The notes under the pieces are model-generated. The model had not been told where the DNA came from and searched no databases. It saw only the letters and a program-made list of their open reading frames with translations. Source: an uncultured Streptococcus sp. (GTDB lineage: Bacteria; Bacillota; Bacilli; Lactobacillales; Streptococcaceae). Taken from it: a DNA stretch of 35,741 nucleotides. Positions 1 to 7,010 of this stretch are shown here, piece by piece. Position numbers and translations under genes: made by a program. Location of the stretch: assembly GCA_945864085.1 (NCBI GenBank), contig CAMBAD010000015.1:1-35741 (forward strand), given 5' to 3'. Numbering within the stretch: position 1 is the stretch's first letter; each line of letters begins with the position of its first letter.

Positions 1-413
1 AGTTGGATTTTTAATTTTTCTCCACCGGATAGGCTAGCAATGGTTTGCGGACTGGTAAAACGGTCGCTATCGAATTGAAGTTGGTCAGCGTAGAGGTAGA
101 GTAGGCCATAATTCAGATTAGGCTCTATATCTCCAAAGAAGTAGTCGTTAAGGGTCAGCTCTGCTATTTCTCTAGGCAGTGATTGGGGGATATAAACGTG
201 GGAAGAATAGTGCTTCTGGATTTGGCCAGTTATTATCAGGTAGTTGGCTACTGAGTGTGAATCAATCAAGGCTTTTAAGAGGCTGGATTTTCCAGTTCCT
301 TCTTCCCCGATGATGGCAACCTTGTCGCCAGGGTTGATGTTTAGAGTTAGGTCGGAAACCAGTGGGCGCAGATCGGTTTGATGGGTAATGGTAAGGTCTT
401 TGATGTGTAGCAT
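1..413 (-). CDS. ABC-F family ATPase, N-terminal part (runs off window)
   Basis: The reading frame on the minus strand opens with ATG at 413 and is still open at base 1, giving 137 residues of the N-terminus. It shows a Walker A motif (GEEGTGKSS, residues 36-44), a Q-loop (YIPQSLP, about 75-81) and the ABC signature LSGGE (128-132). No membrane segment is visible, and the nucleotide-binding domain starts at residue 1, as in ABC-F proteins, which act on ribosomes rather than in membranes. Some ABC-F members protect the ribosome from macrolides, lincosamides, pleuromutilins or streptogramins; others are housekeeping translation factors. The start is preceded by an AAGGAG site 5 bases upstream. 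The attenuator-like leader upstream (see 431-597) is the arrangement seen for antibiotic-inducible ABC-F genes, which favours the resistance type. The part that would decide, the interdomain linker and second ATPase domain, is outside the window. Confidence 0.85.
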   Translation of the reverse strand, partial: MLHIKDLTITHQTDLRPLVSDLTLNINPGDKVAIIGEEGTGKSSLLKALIDSHSVANYLIITGQIQKHYSSHVYIPQSLPREIAELTLNDYFFGDIEPNLNYGLLYLYADQLQFDSDRFTSPQTIASLSGGEKLKIQ

Positions 414-430
414 AAAGTCTCCTTTGAAAG

Positions 431-459
431 AAAAAACACACTACCTACTTAGTAGTGTG
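431..459 (-). terminator. Conditional intrinsic terminator in the ABC-F leader
   Basis: Read on the minus strand, CACACTAC and GTAGTGTG form a perfect 8-bp stem (437-444 with 452-459) around a 7-base loop, followed by six U residues (436-431). It lies only 17 bases before the ABC-F start codon at 413 and downstream of that gene's promoter. It therefore terminates inside the gene's own leader and must be bypassed for expression. Confidence 0.8.
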
Positions 460-553
460 CTATGCCTGCTCAAAAAGACCCTATTCAGAGAATAGAAGGC
501 GCAAAAAATGGACACAAGAAAACTACTAAATAAGTATAGGACTTAGATTGTGT

Positions 554-571
554 TTACTTGTTACTGTCCAT
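554..571 (-). CDS. Leader peptide (uORF) MDSNK of the ABC-F gene
   Basis: ATG at 571 is followed by four codons and TAA, encoding MDSNK. An AAGGAG ribosome binding site (579-574) lies upstream, but only 2 bases separate it from the ATG, which is unusually tight and may make initiation slow. The uORF forms one arm of the leader hairpin. A role as an antibiotic-sensing leader peptide is inferred from its position; the peptide does not match a leader I know. Confidence 0.5.
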   Translation of the reverse strand: MDSNK

Positions 572-602
572 TTCTCCTTACCTCGCAATGCTATTTTTAC
601 TC

Positions 603-631
603 AGTATACCATACCTAGCCCTGCCTGTCAA
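603..631 (-). promoter_or_regulatory. Strong sigma-A promoter of the ABC-F transcript
   Basis: On the minus strand a perfect -35 TTGACA (631-626) is separated by exactly 17 bases from TATACT (608-603). The -10 is preceded by TGG, making it an extended -10. The predicted start is near 597. A near-consensus promoter in front of a terminator fits a gene transcribed constitutively and controlled by attenuation. Confidence 0.85.
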
Positions 632-850
632 TTTCTTTATGGCTGGAAGACAGAGAATATTGTTAAACTTTTAAAAAATAGGAAAGTTATGATAATATAG
701 GCTAATATCTGATTGGTAAAGAGGCTGAAAAAATAATTTGGAAAGGAATACCTATTTATTTCTTCTTCAATCGTATGTAGACAGCATTAAAATATTAAAA
801 TATATGTGTATTTATGGTAAAATAGATAAAAAGAGTTAGGGAGTAGGCTG
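632..850. other. AT-rich intergenic region, no gene seen
   Basis: Together with the ABC-F leader this makes a 437-base gap between divergent genes. No open frame with a ribosome binding site is visible. TATGGTAAAAT just upstream of the acetyltransferase start could be an extended -10 for that gene, but no convincing -35 accompanies it. Confidence 0.4.
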
Positions 851-1357
851 ATGGCAATACAGGGTATTCAACAAGAAGACCTACTAGAAATTGATGACAA
901 TCTTTGTCTGAGGCGTTACGATGGTGTTCATGATTTTGCTTTTGCTTGGCACCAAGACCTAGAGCTAGTCTGGCTGATTGACGGCGATAAGGAACTTTAT
1001 ACGCAAGACTTATTGGATCGGATGTATGCATTTCTTGCTGCAAATGGAGAGTGTTATTTTATCGAAGTTTTTGAAGGTAGAGAATTTGTCCCAATCGGAG
1101 ATGTAACCCTCTTTACCGATGATTTTGCCATCGCTATTGGTGATAAACGCTATTGGAAAGCAGGGCTTGGCTTTAAAGTGTTGAATCGTATGATTGAGCG
1201 GGCTAGGGAGCTAGAGTTTACAGAAATACTGGTCGAGGAAATCTATGATTGGAACAAAGGTTCTCGCAAGCTCTTTGAGAAATGCGGTTTTGAGGCAGTA
1301 GAAAAGACAGCAAAGGGCTGGTCTTATCGAAAAGTCTTGTGCAAACAGGAAAGATGA
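851..1357 (+). CDS. GNAT family N-acetyltransferase
   Basis: The product has 168 residues and a GNAT fold. It would transfer an acetyl group from acetyl-CoA to an amine; the substrate cannot be read from sequence. The acetyl-CoA loop is a degenerate version of motif A around YWKAGLG (about residues 104-110) with the following helix VLNRMIERA. The C-terminal part NKGSRKLFEKCGFEAVEK is the typical GNAT segment in which the Asn and the FxxxGF element shape the active site. A GGGAG ribosome binding site precedes the start. It is probably cytoplasmic and shares a short transcription unit with the next acetyltransferase, 59 bases downstream. Residues 20-60 (acidic, with several Trp) do not resemble a known specificity determinant. 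Confidence 0.8.
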   Translation: MAIQGIQQEDLLEIDDNLCLRRYDGVHDFAFAWHQDLELVWLIDGDKELYTQDLLDRMYAFLAANGECYFIEVFEGREFVPIGDVTLFTDDFAIAIGDKRYWKAGLGFKVLNRMIERARELEFTEILVEEIYDWNKGSRKLFEKCGFEAVEKTAKGWSYRKVLCKQER

Positions 1358-1370
1358 TAAATAAAATACT

Positions 1371-1390
1371 CTTAGTAGGCACCTACTAAG
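1371..1390. repeat. Perfect 9-bp inverted repeat between two acetyltransferase genes
   Basis: CTTAGTAGG and CCTACTAAG are separated by only CA. No T-run follows on the plus strand, so it is not a standard terminator there; on the minus strand the following bases are only weakly T-rich. It lies 26 bases before the next start codon and could be a DNA operator or an mRNA hairpin. The word CTTAGTAG also occurs in the ABC-F leader terminator (448-455), which may be chance. Confidence 0.6.
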
Positions 1391-1416
1391 AAAGCTTGAT
1401 TGTATGGAGGTCAGCT

Positions 1417-1857
1417 ATGAAGATTCGCTTGATGCAACTTGATGATTATGAAAAAATATATGAGCTATGGATGTCTTGTGTCGGTATGGGATTAAATAAT
1501 CTCGACGACTCAAAAGAGGGGATTGAAAAATTTCTTCAACGCAATCCTGATACCTGTTTTGTTGCGGAAGTAGAAGAGAGTATTGTAGGAGTAATTATGA
1601 CTGGAAGCGATGGTAGAAGAGGCTATATCTATCATACAGCTGTCAATCCGCAATACAGAAAACAAGGCATCGCCAAAAGTCTTGTTGACACAGCGATGAC
1701 TGCTTTACAGAGGATAGGTATCAACAAGGTAGCCTTGGTCGTTTTCGATAGAAATGAAATCGGAAATGGCTTTTGGGAGAGCCTAGGCTTTACCGTTCGC
1801 GACGACTTAATCTATCGAGATAAAGCACTCACAGAAATAGTTAGAATCGATACATAG
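1417..1857 (+). CDS. GNAT family N-acetyltransferase
   Basis: A 146-residue acetyltransferase with canonical motif A, VNPQYRKQGIAKSLVD (about residues 80-95, the Q/RxxGxG/A acetyl-CoA loop), and a C-terminal NGFWESLGFTVRDD segment. The size and pattern resemble the YpeA/RimI-like branch of GNATs, but the substrate is unknown. The start was set at ATG 1417 because GGAGG (1406-1410) lies 6 bases upstream. An in-frame ATG at 1396 would add seven residues but sits upstream of that site. A bidirectional terminator follows immediately. Confidence 0.82.
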   Translation: MKIRLMQLDDYEKIYELWMSCVGMGLNNLDDSKEGIEKFLQRNPDTCFVAEVEESIVGVIMTGSDGRRGYIYHTAVNPQYRKQGIAKSLVDTAMTALQRIGINKVALVVFDRNEIGNGFWESLGFTVRDDLIYRDKALTEIVRIDT

Positions 1858-1870
1858 AGCCCGATAAACA

Positions 1871-1908
1871 AAAACGAGCATCTCCAACTGCGGAAATGCT
1901 CGTTTTTT
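1871..1908. terminator. Bidirectional intrinsic terminator
   Basis: An 11-bp stem (1871-1881 with 1896-1906, core ACGAGCAT/ATGCTCGT) has A-rich left and T-rich right flanks, so it can end transcripts from both sides: the acetyltransferase from the left and the amino-acid transporter from the right. A further outer pairing, GAGCCC (1857-1862) with GGGCTC (1917-1922), may extend it. Confidence 0.85.
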
Positions 1909-1946
1909 ATCTTCAAGGGCTCGTTTTGTTCCCCTCCCTAGAGTTT

Positions 1947-2687
1947 TTACACGTTCAAAACTTTATCTAGGAAGTCCTTCAAACGTGGGTGTTGTGGGTT
2001 GTCGAAGATTTGCTCGGGTGTGCCGTCTTCAAGGAATTCACCGCCGTCTGTAAAGATAACGCGGTTGGCAACCTTGCGGGCAAAGCCCATTTCGTGGGTT
2101 ACGATTAACATGGTCATCCCTTGTTCTGCCAAATCCTTCATAACGTTCAGTACATCGCCGACCATTTCTGGGTCAAGGGCAGAAGTGGGTTCGTCAAAGA
2201 GCATGATGTCAGGATTCATAGCAAGGGCGCGTGCGATAGCGACACGTTGTTTTTGCCCACCTGAAAGACTGTCTGGCATAGCATCTCGCTTATCTGCAAG
2301 TCCGACCTTTTCCAACAATTCCATAGCGACTTTTTCAGCTTCTGCTTTGTCCATGAGTTTGTGCTCAGTAGGAGCAAAGGTGATGTTGTCGATGACAGTC
2401 ATATGAGGAAAAAGATTGAAGTGTTGGAAGACCATGCCGACATTTGCACGAAAGGCATCCACATCTGTTTTAGGGTCTGTTAAATCATAACCATCTACGA
2501 TAACAGATCCGCTAGTGATGGATTCTAATAGGTTCATGGTTCGCAGGAAGGTTGATTTACCAGAACCTGAAGGACCGATGATACAAACAACATCTCCTTC
2601 ATAGAATTTGGTAGTAATACCTTTTAAAACTTCATTGTCACCGTAGGACTTGTGCAGGTCGTGGACATTGATTTTTAATTGAGTCAT
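1947..2687 (-). CDS. Polar amino-acid ABC transporter, ATP-binding protein (GlnQ type)
   Basis: A 246-residue ATPase of the polar amino-acid uptake family (GlnQ/HisP/ArtP). Visible motifs are Walker [10 protein letters not shown] (about residues 38-46), signature LSGGQKQR (about 142-149), Walker B with [12 protein letters not shown] (about 161-172) and the switch-region histidine in IVTHEMGFA. It would energise import through the permease encoded immediately upstream. Its ATG shares its first base with the permease stop (TAATG at 2687), so translation is coupled. The gene is intact, but its partner gene is broken, so it may now be orphaned or work with another permease. Confidence 0.93.
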   Translation of the reverse strand: MTQLKINVHDLHKSYGDNEVLKGITTKFYEGDVVCIIGPSGSGKSTFLRTMNLLESITSGSVIVDGYDLTDPKTDVDAFRANVGMVFQHFNLFPHMTVIDNITFAPTEHKLMDKAEAEKVAMELLEKVGLADKRDAMPDSLSGGQKQRVAIARALAMNPDIMLFDEPTSALDPEMVGDVLNVMKDLAEQGMTMLIVTHEMGFARKVANRVIFTDGGEFLEDGTPEQIFDNPQHPRLKDFLDKVLNV

Positions 2688-3745
2688 TATTTTCCTCCGT
2701 TTTCAAGTTTACGAGCCAAGCGTGTCAAGAGGGTAATCACTACCAAGTAGATAATCGCAAGAATAGCGTACATCCGGAAGGATTGGTAGTTGCGGGCGAT
2801 GATAATCTTACCTGCTTGGAAGAGCTCGACCAAACCGATTGCTGAGATGATGGTCGTATCTTTCAAAGTGATAACAAATTGGTTGATAAAGTTTGGAAGC
2901 ATAATCTTACCAGCCTGAGGTAGGATAATCTTGCGCATGGTTGTGCCATAAGAAATTCCCAAACTACGAGAGGCTTCCATTTGTCCAGCTGGAACGGCTT
3001 GGATACCACCGCGGACAATCTCAGCAATGTAGGCACCTGAATTGAGAGAGAGGGCGATAGTACCTGCCACAAAGTCATTGATAGGAGATTGTTGTCCTGT
3101 GATAGACTCAATGAGGTTCGGAATACCCCAGAAGATGAAGGCAGCAACAATCATCAATGGGATACCGCGAACCACATCTACGAAGACAGAAGCTGTAACG
3201 CGGAGTGTCTTGATTGGGCTAACTGCAAACATACCAAAGATAATCCCGATGACGATGGCAATGGCAAAGGAAAGTAGCGCAAGTCCGACAGTGATTCCAA
3301 GACCTGAAAGCAGCTGACCGTAGTTGTTTTGAAGTAGGCCCCAGATGGTTGTTTCATCGACGGTACTTGTTTGTTCTGTATTTTCTTCTTCAGAATTGAA
3401 GTATTTATTCATGATGGCATCGTACTCTCCAGATTCAACCAGAGCAGCTAAGCCATTGTTAAACATTTCAATCAGCTCAGGATTGTTGCCTTTTTTCACT
3501 GCAAAACCGTACTCTCCGGATTTTTCACCAGGAATTGGTGTTGCAAAGTCACGACCTTGCTGGATAGCGTAGAGGAGGACGGCTTCGTCGTCCATAAGGG
3601 CATCAATCGAACCTGAGTTTAAGCTGTCATACATAGTAGAAGCTTCATCAAAGGCTTTGAGATTGTAGCCGTATTTGGCCTTGTTGCTTTCTAAGAAAGT
3701 GTAAGAAGCAGTACCGTTTTTAGCACCGACAGTCTTGCCTTTCAA
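2687..3745 (-). pseudogene. Amino-acid ABC transporter binding/permease fusion, C-terminal fragment
   Basis: This holds the second half of a periplasmic-binding-type domain (continuing from SYEDLKGKTVGAKNG, then the hinge and lobe-1 return, up to about residue 120 of this fragment) followed by a five-helix inner-membrane permease domain (about residues 140-345) with the EAA loop (EASRSLGISYGTTMRKIILPQA). The full family member is about 500 residues with a signal peptide; here the first part lies in another frame at 3784-4188. The TTG at 3745 is only the first possible start inside the domain. The open frame itself reaches back to 3823 and reads as good binding-protein sequence (SSNILLAVKNGSDIASY), so translation from 3745 is unlikely to give a functional protein. 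The downstream ATPase overlaps the stop codon. Confidence 0.8.
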
Positions 3746-3783
3746 GTCCTCGTATGAAGCGATGTCGCTTCCATTTTTTACAG

Positions 3784-4188
3784 CTAAAAGAATGTTTGAA
3801 GATACGAAGTAATCTTGTTTGACTTAGTTGTTGCAATAATGATTTTTGTATCAAAATAAGGATCTGAGAAACTGAAAACCTTTTTACGTGCTTCTGTGAT
3901 GGTCGTACCCGCCATCAGGGCGTCTGCTGAACCAGACTGGACAGCATTGACCGCGGCATCAAAACCAGGGAAACTTTGGTTCATTGTCCAGCCAGAACGT
4001 TTGGCTACTTCATTGATAATGTCAACATCTAAGCCTTTGTAGGTCTGATCTGAGTCTTTAAATTCAAATGGTGCATAGGCATTATCAAAAACAATGTCAA
4101 TCGCATCGCTTGCTTTGACATTGGTAAAGACAAGAAATGCTGGCAGAATGGTTGCCAAAAGCATGAGCATTTTTTTCTTCATTTTCAT
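3784..4188 (-). pseudogene. Amino-acid ABC transporter binding/permease fusion, N-terminal fragment
   Basis: A 134-residue fragment: a signal peptide (KMKKKMLMLLATILPAFLVF, cleavage probably near VKAS), then the first lobe of a family 3 solute-binding domain (DNAYAPFEFKD, the GFDAAVNAVQSGSADALMAG segment, and FSDPYFDTKIIIATTK). The frame ends at TAG 3786-3784 after a short tail. It has its own ribosome binding site (AAAGGAG-like) and promoter, so it is probably still transcribed. On its own it would be a half binding domain with no membrane part. The break is not a simple one-base slip: the equivalent strand of the fold is encoded once here and again, diverged, in the next frame (see findings). 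Confidence 0.8.
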
Positions 4189-4212
4189 ACTCCTTTTTAA
4201 AAGATAATCGCT

Positions 4213-4242
4213 AGTATACCATAAAATCAGCTATTTTGCCAA
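4213..4242 (-). promoter_or_regulatory. Promoter of the broken amino-acid transporter operon
   Basis: On the minus strand TTGGCA (4242-4237) is followed after 18 bases by TATACT (4218-4213), preceded by TGG (extended -10). It lies about 25 bases before the start codon at 4188. Confidence 0.7.
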
Positions 4243-4354
4243 GTAGCTGTGTCATATCTTGTTACATGACCAGTTATTAAATTGTGAGAAAATTTAATAG
4301 TACTGAAATCTTTAGAAATACACTCGAATATTTCGCCATAAAATTAACTTATGA

Positions 4355-4360
4355 TAAAAT
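4355..4360 (+). promoter_or_regulatory. Extended -10 of uvrB, placed for a leaderless mRNA
   Basis: TTATGATAAAAT has TGA before the hexamer TAAAAT (4355-4360). The ATG of uvrB begins at 4367, so the predicted transcription start coincides with or just precedes the start codon. No Shine-Dalgarno sequence lies between. No clear -35 is present. Confidence 0.5.
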
Positions 4361-4366
4361 AGAAGT

Positions 4367-6355
4367 ATGATTAATCGAAACACTGAAAACAAATTTAATT
4401 TAGTATCAAAATACAGCCCTTCAGGTGACCAGCCTCAAGCCATTGAAACCTTGGTGGACAATATCGAGGGGGGAGAAAAGGCCCAGATTCTCATGGGGGC
4501 GACAGGGACTGGTAAGACCTACACTATGAGTCAGGTCATTGCCCGTGTCAACAAACCTACCCTAGTCATCGCCCACAACAAGACCCTAGCTGGACAGCTT
4601 TACAGCGAGTTCAAGGAGTTTTTCCCTGAAAATGCAGTCGAGTACTTCGTGTCCTACTACGATTACTATCAGCCAGAAGCCTATGTTCCATCCAGCGACA
4701 CCTATATCGAGAAGGACAGTTCTGTCAATGATGAGATTGACAAGCTCCGTCACTCTGCGACCTCAGCTCTGCTAGAACGCAATGATGTCATTGTGGTGGC
4801 CTCTGTTTCTTGTATCTACGGTTTGGGTTCACCCAAGGAATATTCAGATAGCGTAGTTAGCTTGCGGCCTGGACTTGAGATTTCCCGTGATCGCCTGCTC
4901 AATGATTTGGTAGATATTCAGTTTGAGCGCAACGACATCGACTTTCAACGCGGGCGTTTTCGTGTTCGTGGGGATGTAGTAGAGATTTTCCCAGCCTCTC
5001 GTGACGAGCACGCCTTTCGTGTGGAGTTTTTCGGGGATGAAATTGACCGCATTCGTGAGATTGAAAGCCTGACAGGTAAGGTCTTGGGCGATGTGGACCA
5101 CTTGGCGATTTTCCCTGCCACCCACTTCGTGACCAACGATGACCATATGGAAACGGCTATTGCCAAGATTCAGGCGGAACTGGAAGAGCAGCTCAAGGTC
5201 TTTGAAGCAGAAGGAAAACTCTTAGAAGCTCAGCGATTGAAACAACGAACCGACTACGACATCGAAATGCTGCGGGAAATGGGCTATACCAACGGAGTTG
5301 AGAACTATTCACGACACATGGACGGGCGAAGCGAGGGCGAGCCTCCATATACCCTGTTGGACTTTTTCCCTGAAGACTACCTGATTATGATTGACGAGAG
5401 CCACATGACCATGGGGCAGATTAAGGGGATGTACAATGGTGACCGCTCACGCAAGGAGATGTTGGTTAATTATGGTTTCCGCCTCCCGAGTGCACTGGAC
5501 AATCGTCCGCTGCGCAGGGAAGAATTTGAGAGCCATGTCCACCAGATTGTCTATGTGTCCGCGACGCCAGGTGACTATGAAATGGAGCAGACTGATACCG
5601 TTGTCGAGCAGATTATTCGGCCGACAGGGCTTTTGGATCCAGAAGTGGAAGTCCGTCCAACCATGGGCCAAATGGATGACCTCTTGGGTGAAATCAATGC
5701 CCGTGTTGACAAAGGCGAGCGGACCTTTATCACCACCCTGACCAAGAAGATGGCAGAAGATTTAACCGACTACCTGAAAGAAATGGGCGTCAAGGTCAAG
5801 TATATGCACTCGGATATCAAGACCTTGGAGCGTACGGAGATTATCCGTGATTTGCGTTTGGGTGTCTTTGATGTCCTGATAGGAATTAACCTGCTTCGTG
5901 AAGGGATTGACGTGCCAGAAGTTAGTCTGGTCGCTATCTTGGACGCGGATAAGGAAGGCTTCCTCCGTAATGAGCGGGGGCTCATTCAGACAATCGGTCG
6001 GGCGGCTCGTAACTCTGAGGGTCATGTGATTATGTATGCGGACAAGGTCACCGAGTCTATGCGGAAGGCTATGGAGGAAACAGCCCGCCGCCGTCAAATC
6101 CAGATGACTTACAATGAGGAACACGGCATCATTCCACAGACCATCAAAAAGGAAATCCGTGACCTGATCAGCGTGACCAAGGCTGTCACTCAGGACAAGG
6201 AAGAAGTGGTGGACTTCAATGCCCTCAACAAAGACGAACGCAAGGCCATGATCAAGAAACTGGAAGGTCAAATGCAGGAAGCTGCAGAAGTGCTTGACTT
6301 CGAACTGGCAGCCCAGATTCGCGATATGGTCATTGAGTTGAAGAATATGGGGTAG
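4367..6355 (+). CDS. uvrB: UvrABC excinuclease subunit B
   Basis: UvrB is the damage-verifying helicase-like subunit of nucleotide excision repair. It is loaded by UvrA and recruits UvrC for the two incisions. The 662 residues match the family length. Visible are Walker [10 protein letters not shown] (about 44-52), the beta-hairpin region [15 protein letters not shown] (about 93-107), the DESH-type Walker B (IDESHMT, about 343), helicase motif [11 protein letters not shown], motif [11 protein letters not shown] and a C-terminal UVR motif ([23 protein letters not shown]) that contacts UvrC. The start [10 protein letters not shown] agrees with streptococcal UvrB as I recall it, yet lacks a ribosome binding site, suggesting leaderless translation. 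A small gene follows 4 bases later. Confidence 0.97.
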   Translation: MINRNTENKFNLVSKYSPSGDQPQAIETLVDNIEGGEKAQILMGATGTGKTYTMSQVIARVNKPTLVIAHNKTLAGQLYSEFKEFFPENAVEYFVSYYDYYQPEAYVPSSDTYIEKDSSVNDEIDKLRHSATSALLERNDVIVVASVSCIYGLGSPKEYSDSVVSLRPGLEISRDRLLNDLVDIQFERNDIDFQRGRFRVRGDVVEIFPASRDEHAFRVEFFGDEIDRIREIESLTGKVLGDVDHLAIFPATHFVTNDDHMETAIAKIQAELEEQLKVFEAEGKLLEAQRLKQRTDYDIEMLREMGYTNGVENYSRHMDGRSEGEPPYTLLDFFPEDYLIMIDESHMTMGQIKGMYNGDRSRKEMLVNYGFRLPSALDNRPLRREEFESHVHQIVYVSATPGDYEMEQTDTVVEQIIRPTGLLDPEVEVRPTMGQMDDLLGEINARVDKGERTFITTLTKKMAEDLTDYLKEMGVKVKYMHSDIKTLERTEIIRDLRLGVFDVLIGINLLREGIDVPEVSLVAILDADKEGFLRNERGLIQTIGRAARNSEGHVIMYADKVTESMRKAMEETARRRQIQMTYNEEHGIIPQTIKKEIRDLISVTKAVTQDKEEVVDFNALNKDERKAMIKKLEGQMQEAAEVLDFELAAQIRDMVIELKNMG

Positions 6356-6359
6356 GAGT

Positions 6360-6830
6360 ATGGACTTTTATGCCTACACACGATTACTAGGAAAAATTGA
6401 AGACAGTCCTGAACTGAGACAGGAATTTATTGATGTTTTCGATACCAAAAGTAAGCAAGACCTAGTTCGGTTTTGTCTACTTTATGGCAAGGAATTGCTG
6501 GCTACCTATCCCTATGAGGTATTACCTGTCATTGAACAGGGTTTTGAAGCCATGAAGGATTGGCTGGATGGTAAGATCAACTATCATCCTGCTAGAAACT
6601 CAAGTTTTGCCCTAAACCGACAGATTCGTGACGAAAAGGATAGGGTCCGAAAACGCTTCTACCAGACCATCTCTCAGCTTTTAGCCAGCCCTCATGTGCG
6701 ATTTCATGCTCTATGGGCAACAGATTTTGCCATTAGTCTCATCAATCGATTACATCCTGGCAATCTTGAACTTGTCCGTCAAGAGCGAAAGAAGCAAATC
6801 GAAATCTTGAATCGTTCCTCCCATCATTAA
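6360..6830 (+). CDS. Small helical protein, possibly Imm-5-like immunity protein
   Basis: A 156-residue, apparently all-helical cytoplasmic protein without signal peptide or membrane segment. Its ribosome binding site (TAGGAG) overlaps the uvrB stop, so it is co-translated with uvrB. Features seen: FEAMKDWLDGKI (about residues 61-72), a basic segment RDEKDRVRKRFYQTI, and HALWATDFAISLINRL near the C-terminus. The pattern (Trp before a short linker, then a helix rich in small residues and ending with a His-Ala-x-x-x-x-Asp segment) recalls the Imm-5-like immunity fold found in polymorphic toxin systems. No toxin gene is adjacent. The assignment is tentative; a uvrB-linked protein of unknown function is the safe description. 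A terminator follows. Confidence 0.7.
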   Translation: MDFYAYTRLLGKIEDSPELRQEFIDVFDTKSKQDLVRFCLLYGKELLATYPYEVLPVIEQGFEAMKDWLDGKINYHPARNSSFALNRQIRDEKDRVRKRFYQTISQLLASPHVRFHALWATDFAISLINRLHPGNLELVRQERKKQIEILNRSSHH

Positions 6831-6838
6831 AGATTCGC

Positions 6839-6872
6839 AAAACAGTAAATCAGCAAGGTTTACTGTTTTTTT
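6839..6872 (+). terminator. Intrinsic terminator of the uvrB unit
   Basis: AAAACAGTAAA (6839-6849) pairs with TTTACTGTTTT (6859-6869) across a 9-base loop and is followed by further T residues. Confidence 0.85.
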
Positions 6873-6945
6873 ACTCCTAATAATTAAGCTAGAAGTGTAT
6901 ACCCAGGGAACATTCAATCAATGTGGATTCTTCAATACAATTTAG

Positions 6946-6974
6946 TTGAAATAATCACTTAAAATAGCTATAAT
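6946..6974 (+). promoter_or_regulatory. Promoter of the M26-type metalloprotease gene
   Basis: TTGAAA (6946-6951), a 17-base spacer and a perfect TATAAT (6969-6974) lie 37 bases before the start codon. An AAAGGA ribosome binding site is at 7001-7006. Confidence 0.85.
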
Positions 6975-7010
6975 AGTCGAAGCAATTCAAAGAGATTATG
7001 AAAGGATATC

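Larger units (their letters stand above)
431..597 (-). promoter_or_regulatory. Attenuator-type 5' leader of the ABC-F gene
   Basis: The untranslated leader is about 180 bases. Three mutually constraining structures can be drawn. (1) A leader hairpin pairs 566-573 with 506-513 (8 bp, including the uORF start) and 557-561 with 514-518. (2) An antiterminator pairs RNA from 522-531 with RNA from 447-456, 10 bp with one G-U pair, and this would break the terminator stem. (3) The terminator is at 431-459. A 5-codon uORF lies in the first structure. In family knowledge, ribosomes stalled by an antibiotic on such uORFs change the folding and allow read-through. All pairings were found by eye; no folding energy was computed. 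Confidence 0.7.

Noticed and set aside
5762..6271. Open frame of 169 codons on the minus strand inside uvrB
   Set aside because: It is fully antisense to strongly conserved UvrB sequence, lacks a ribosome binding site and encodes no recognisable protein.
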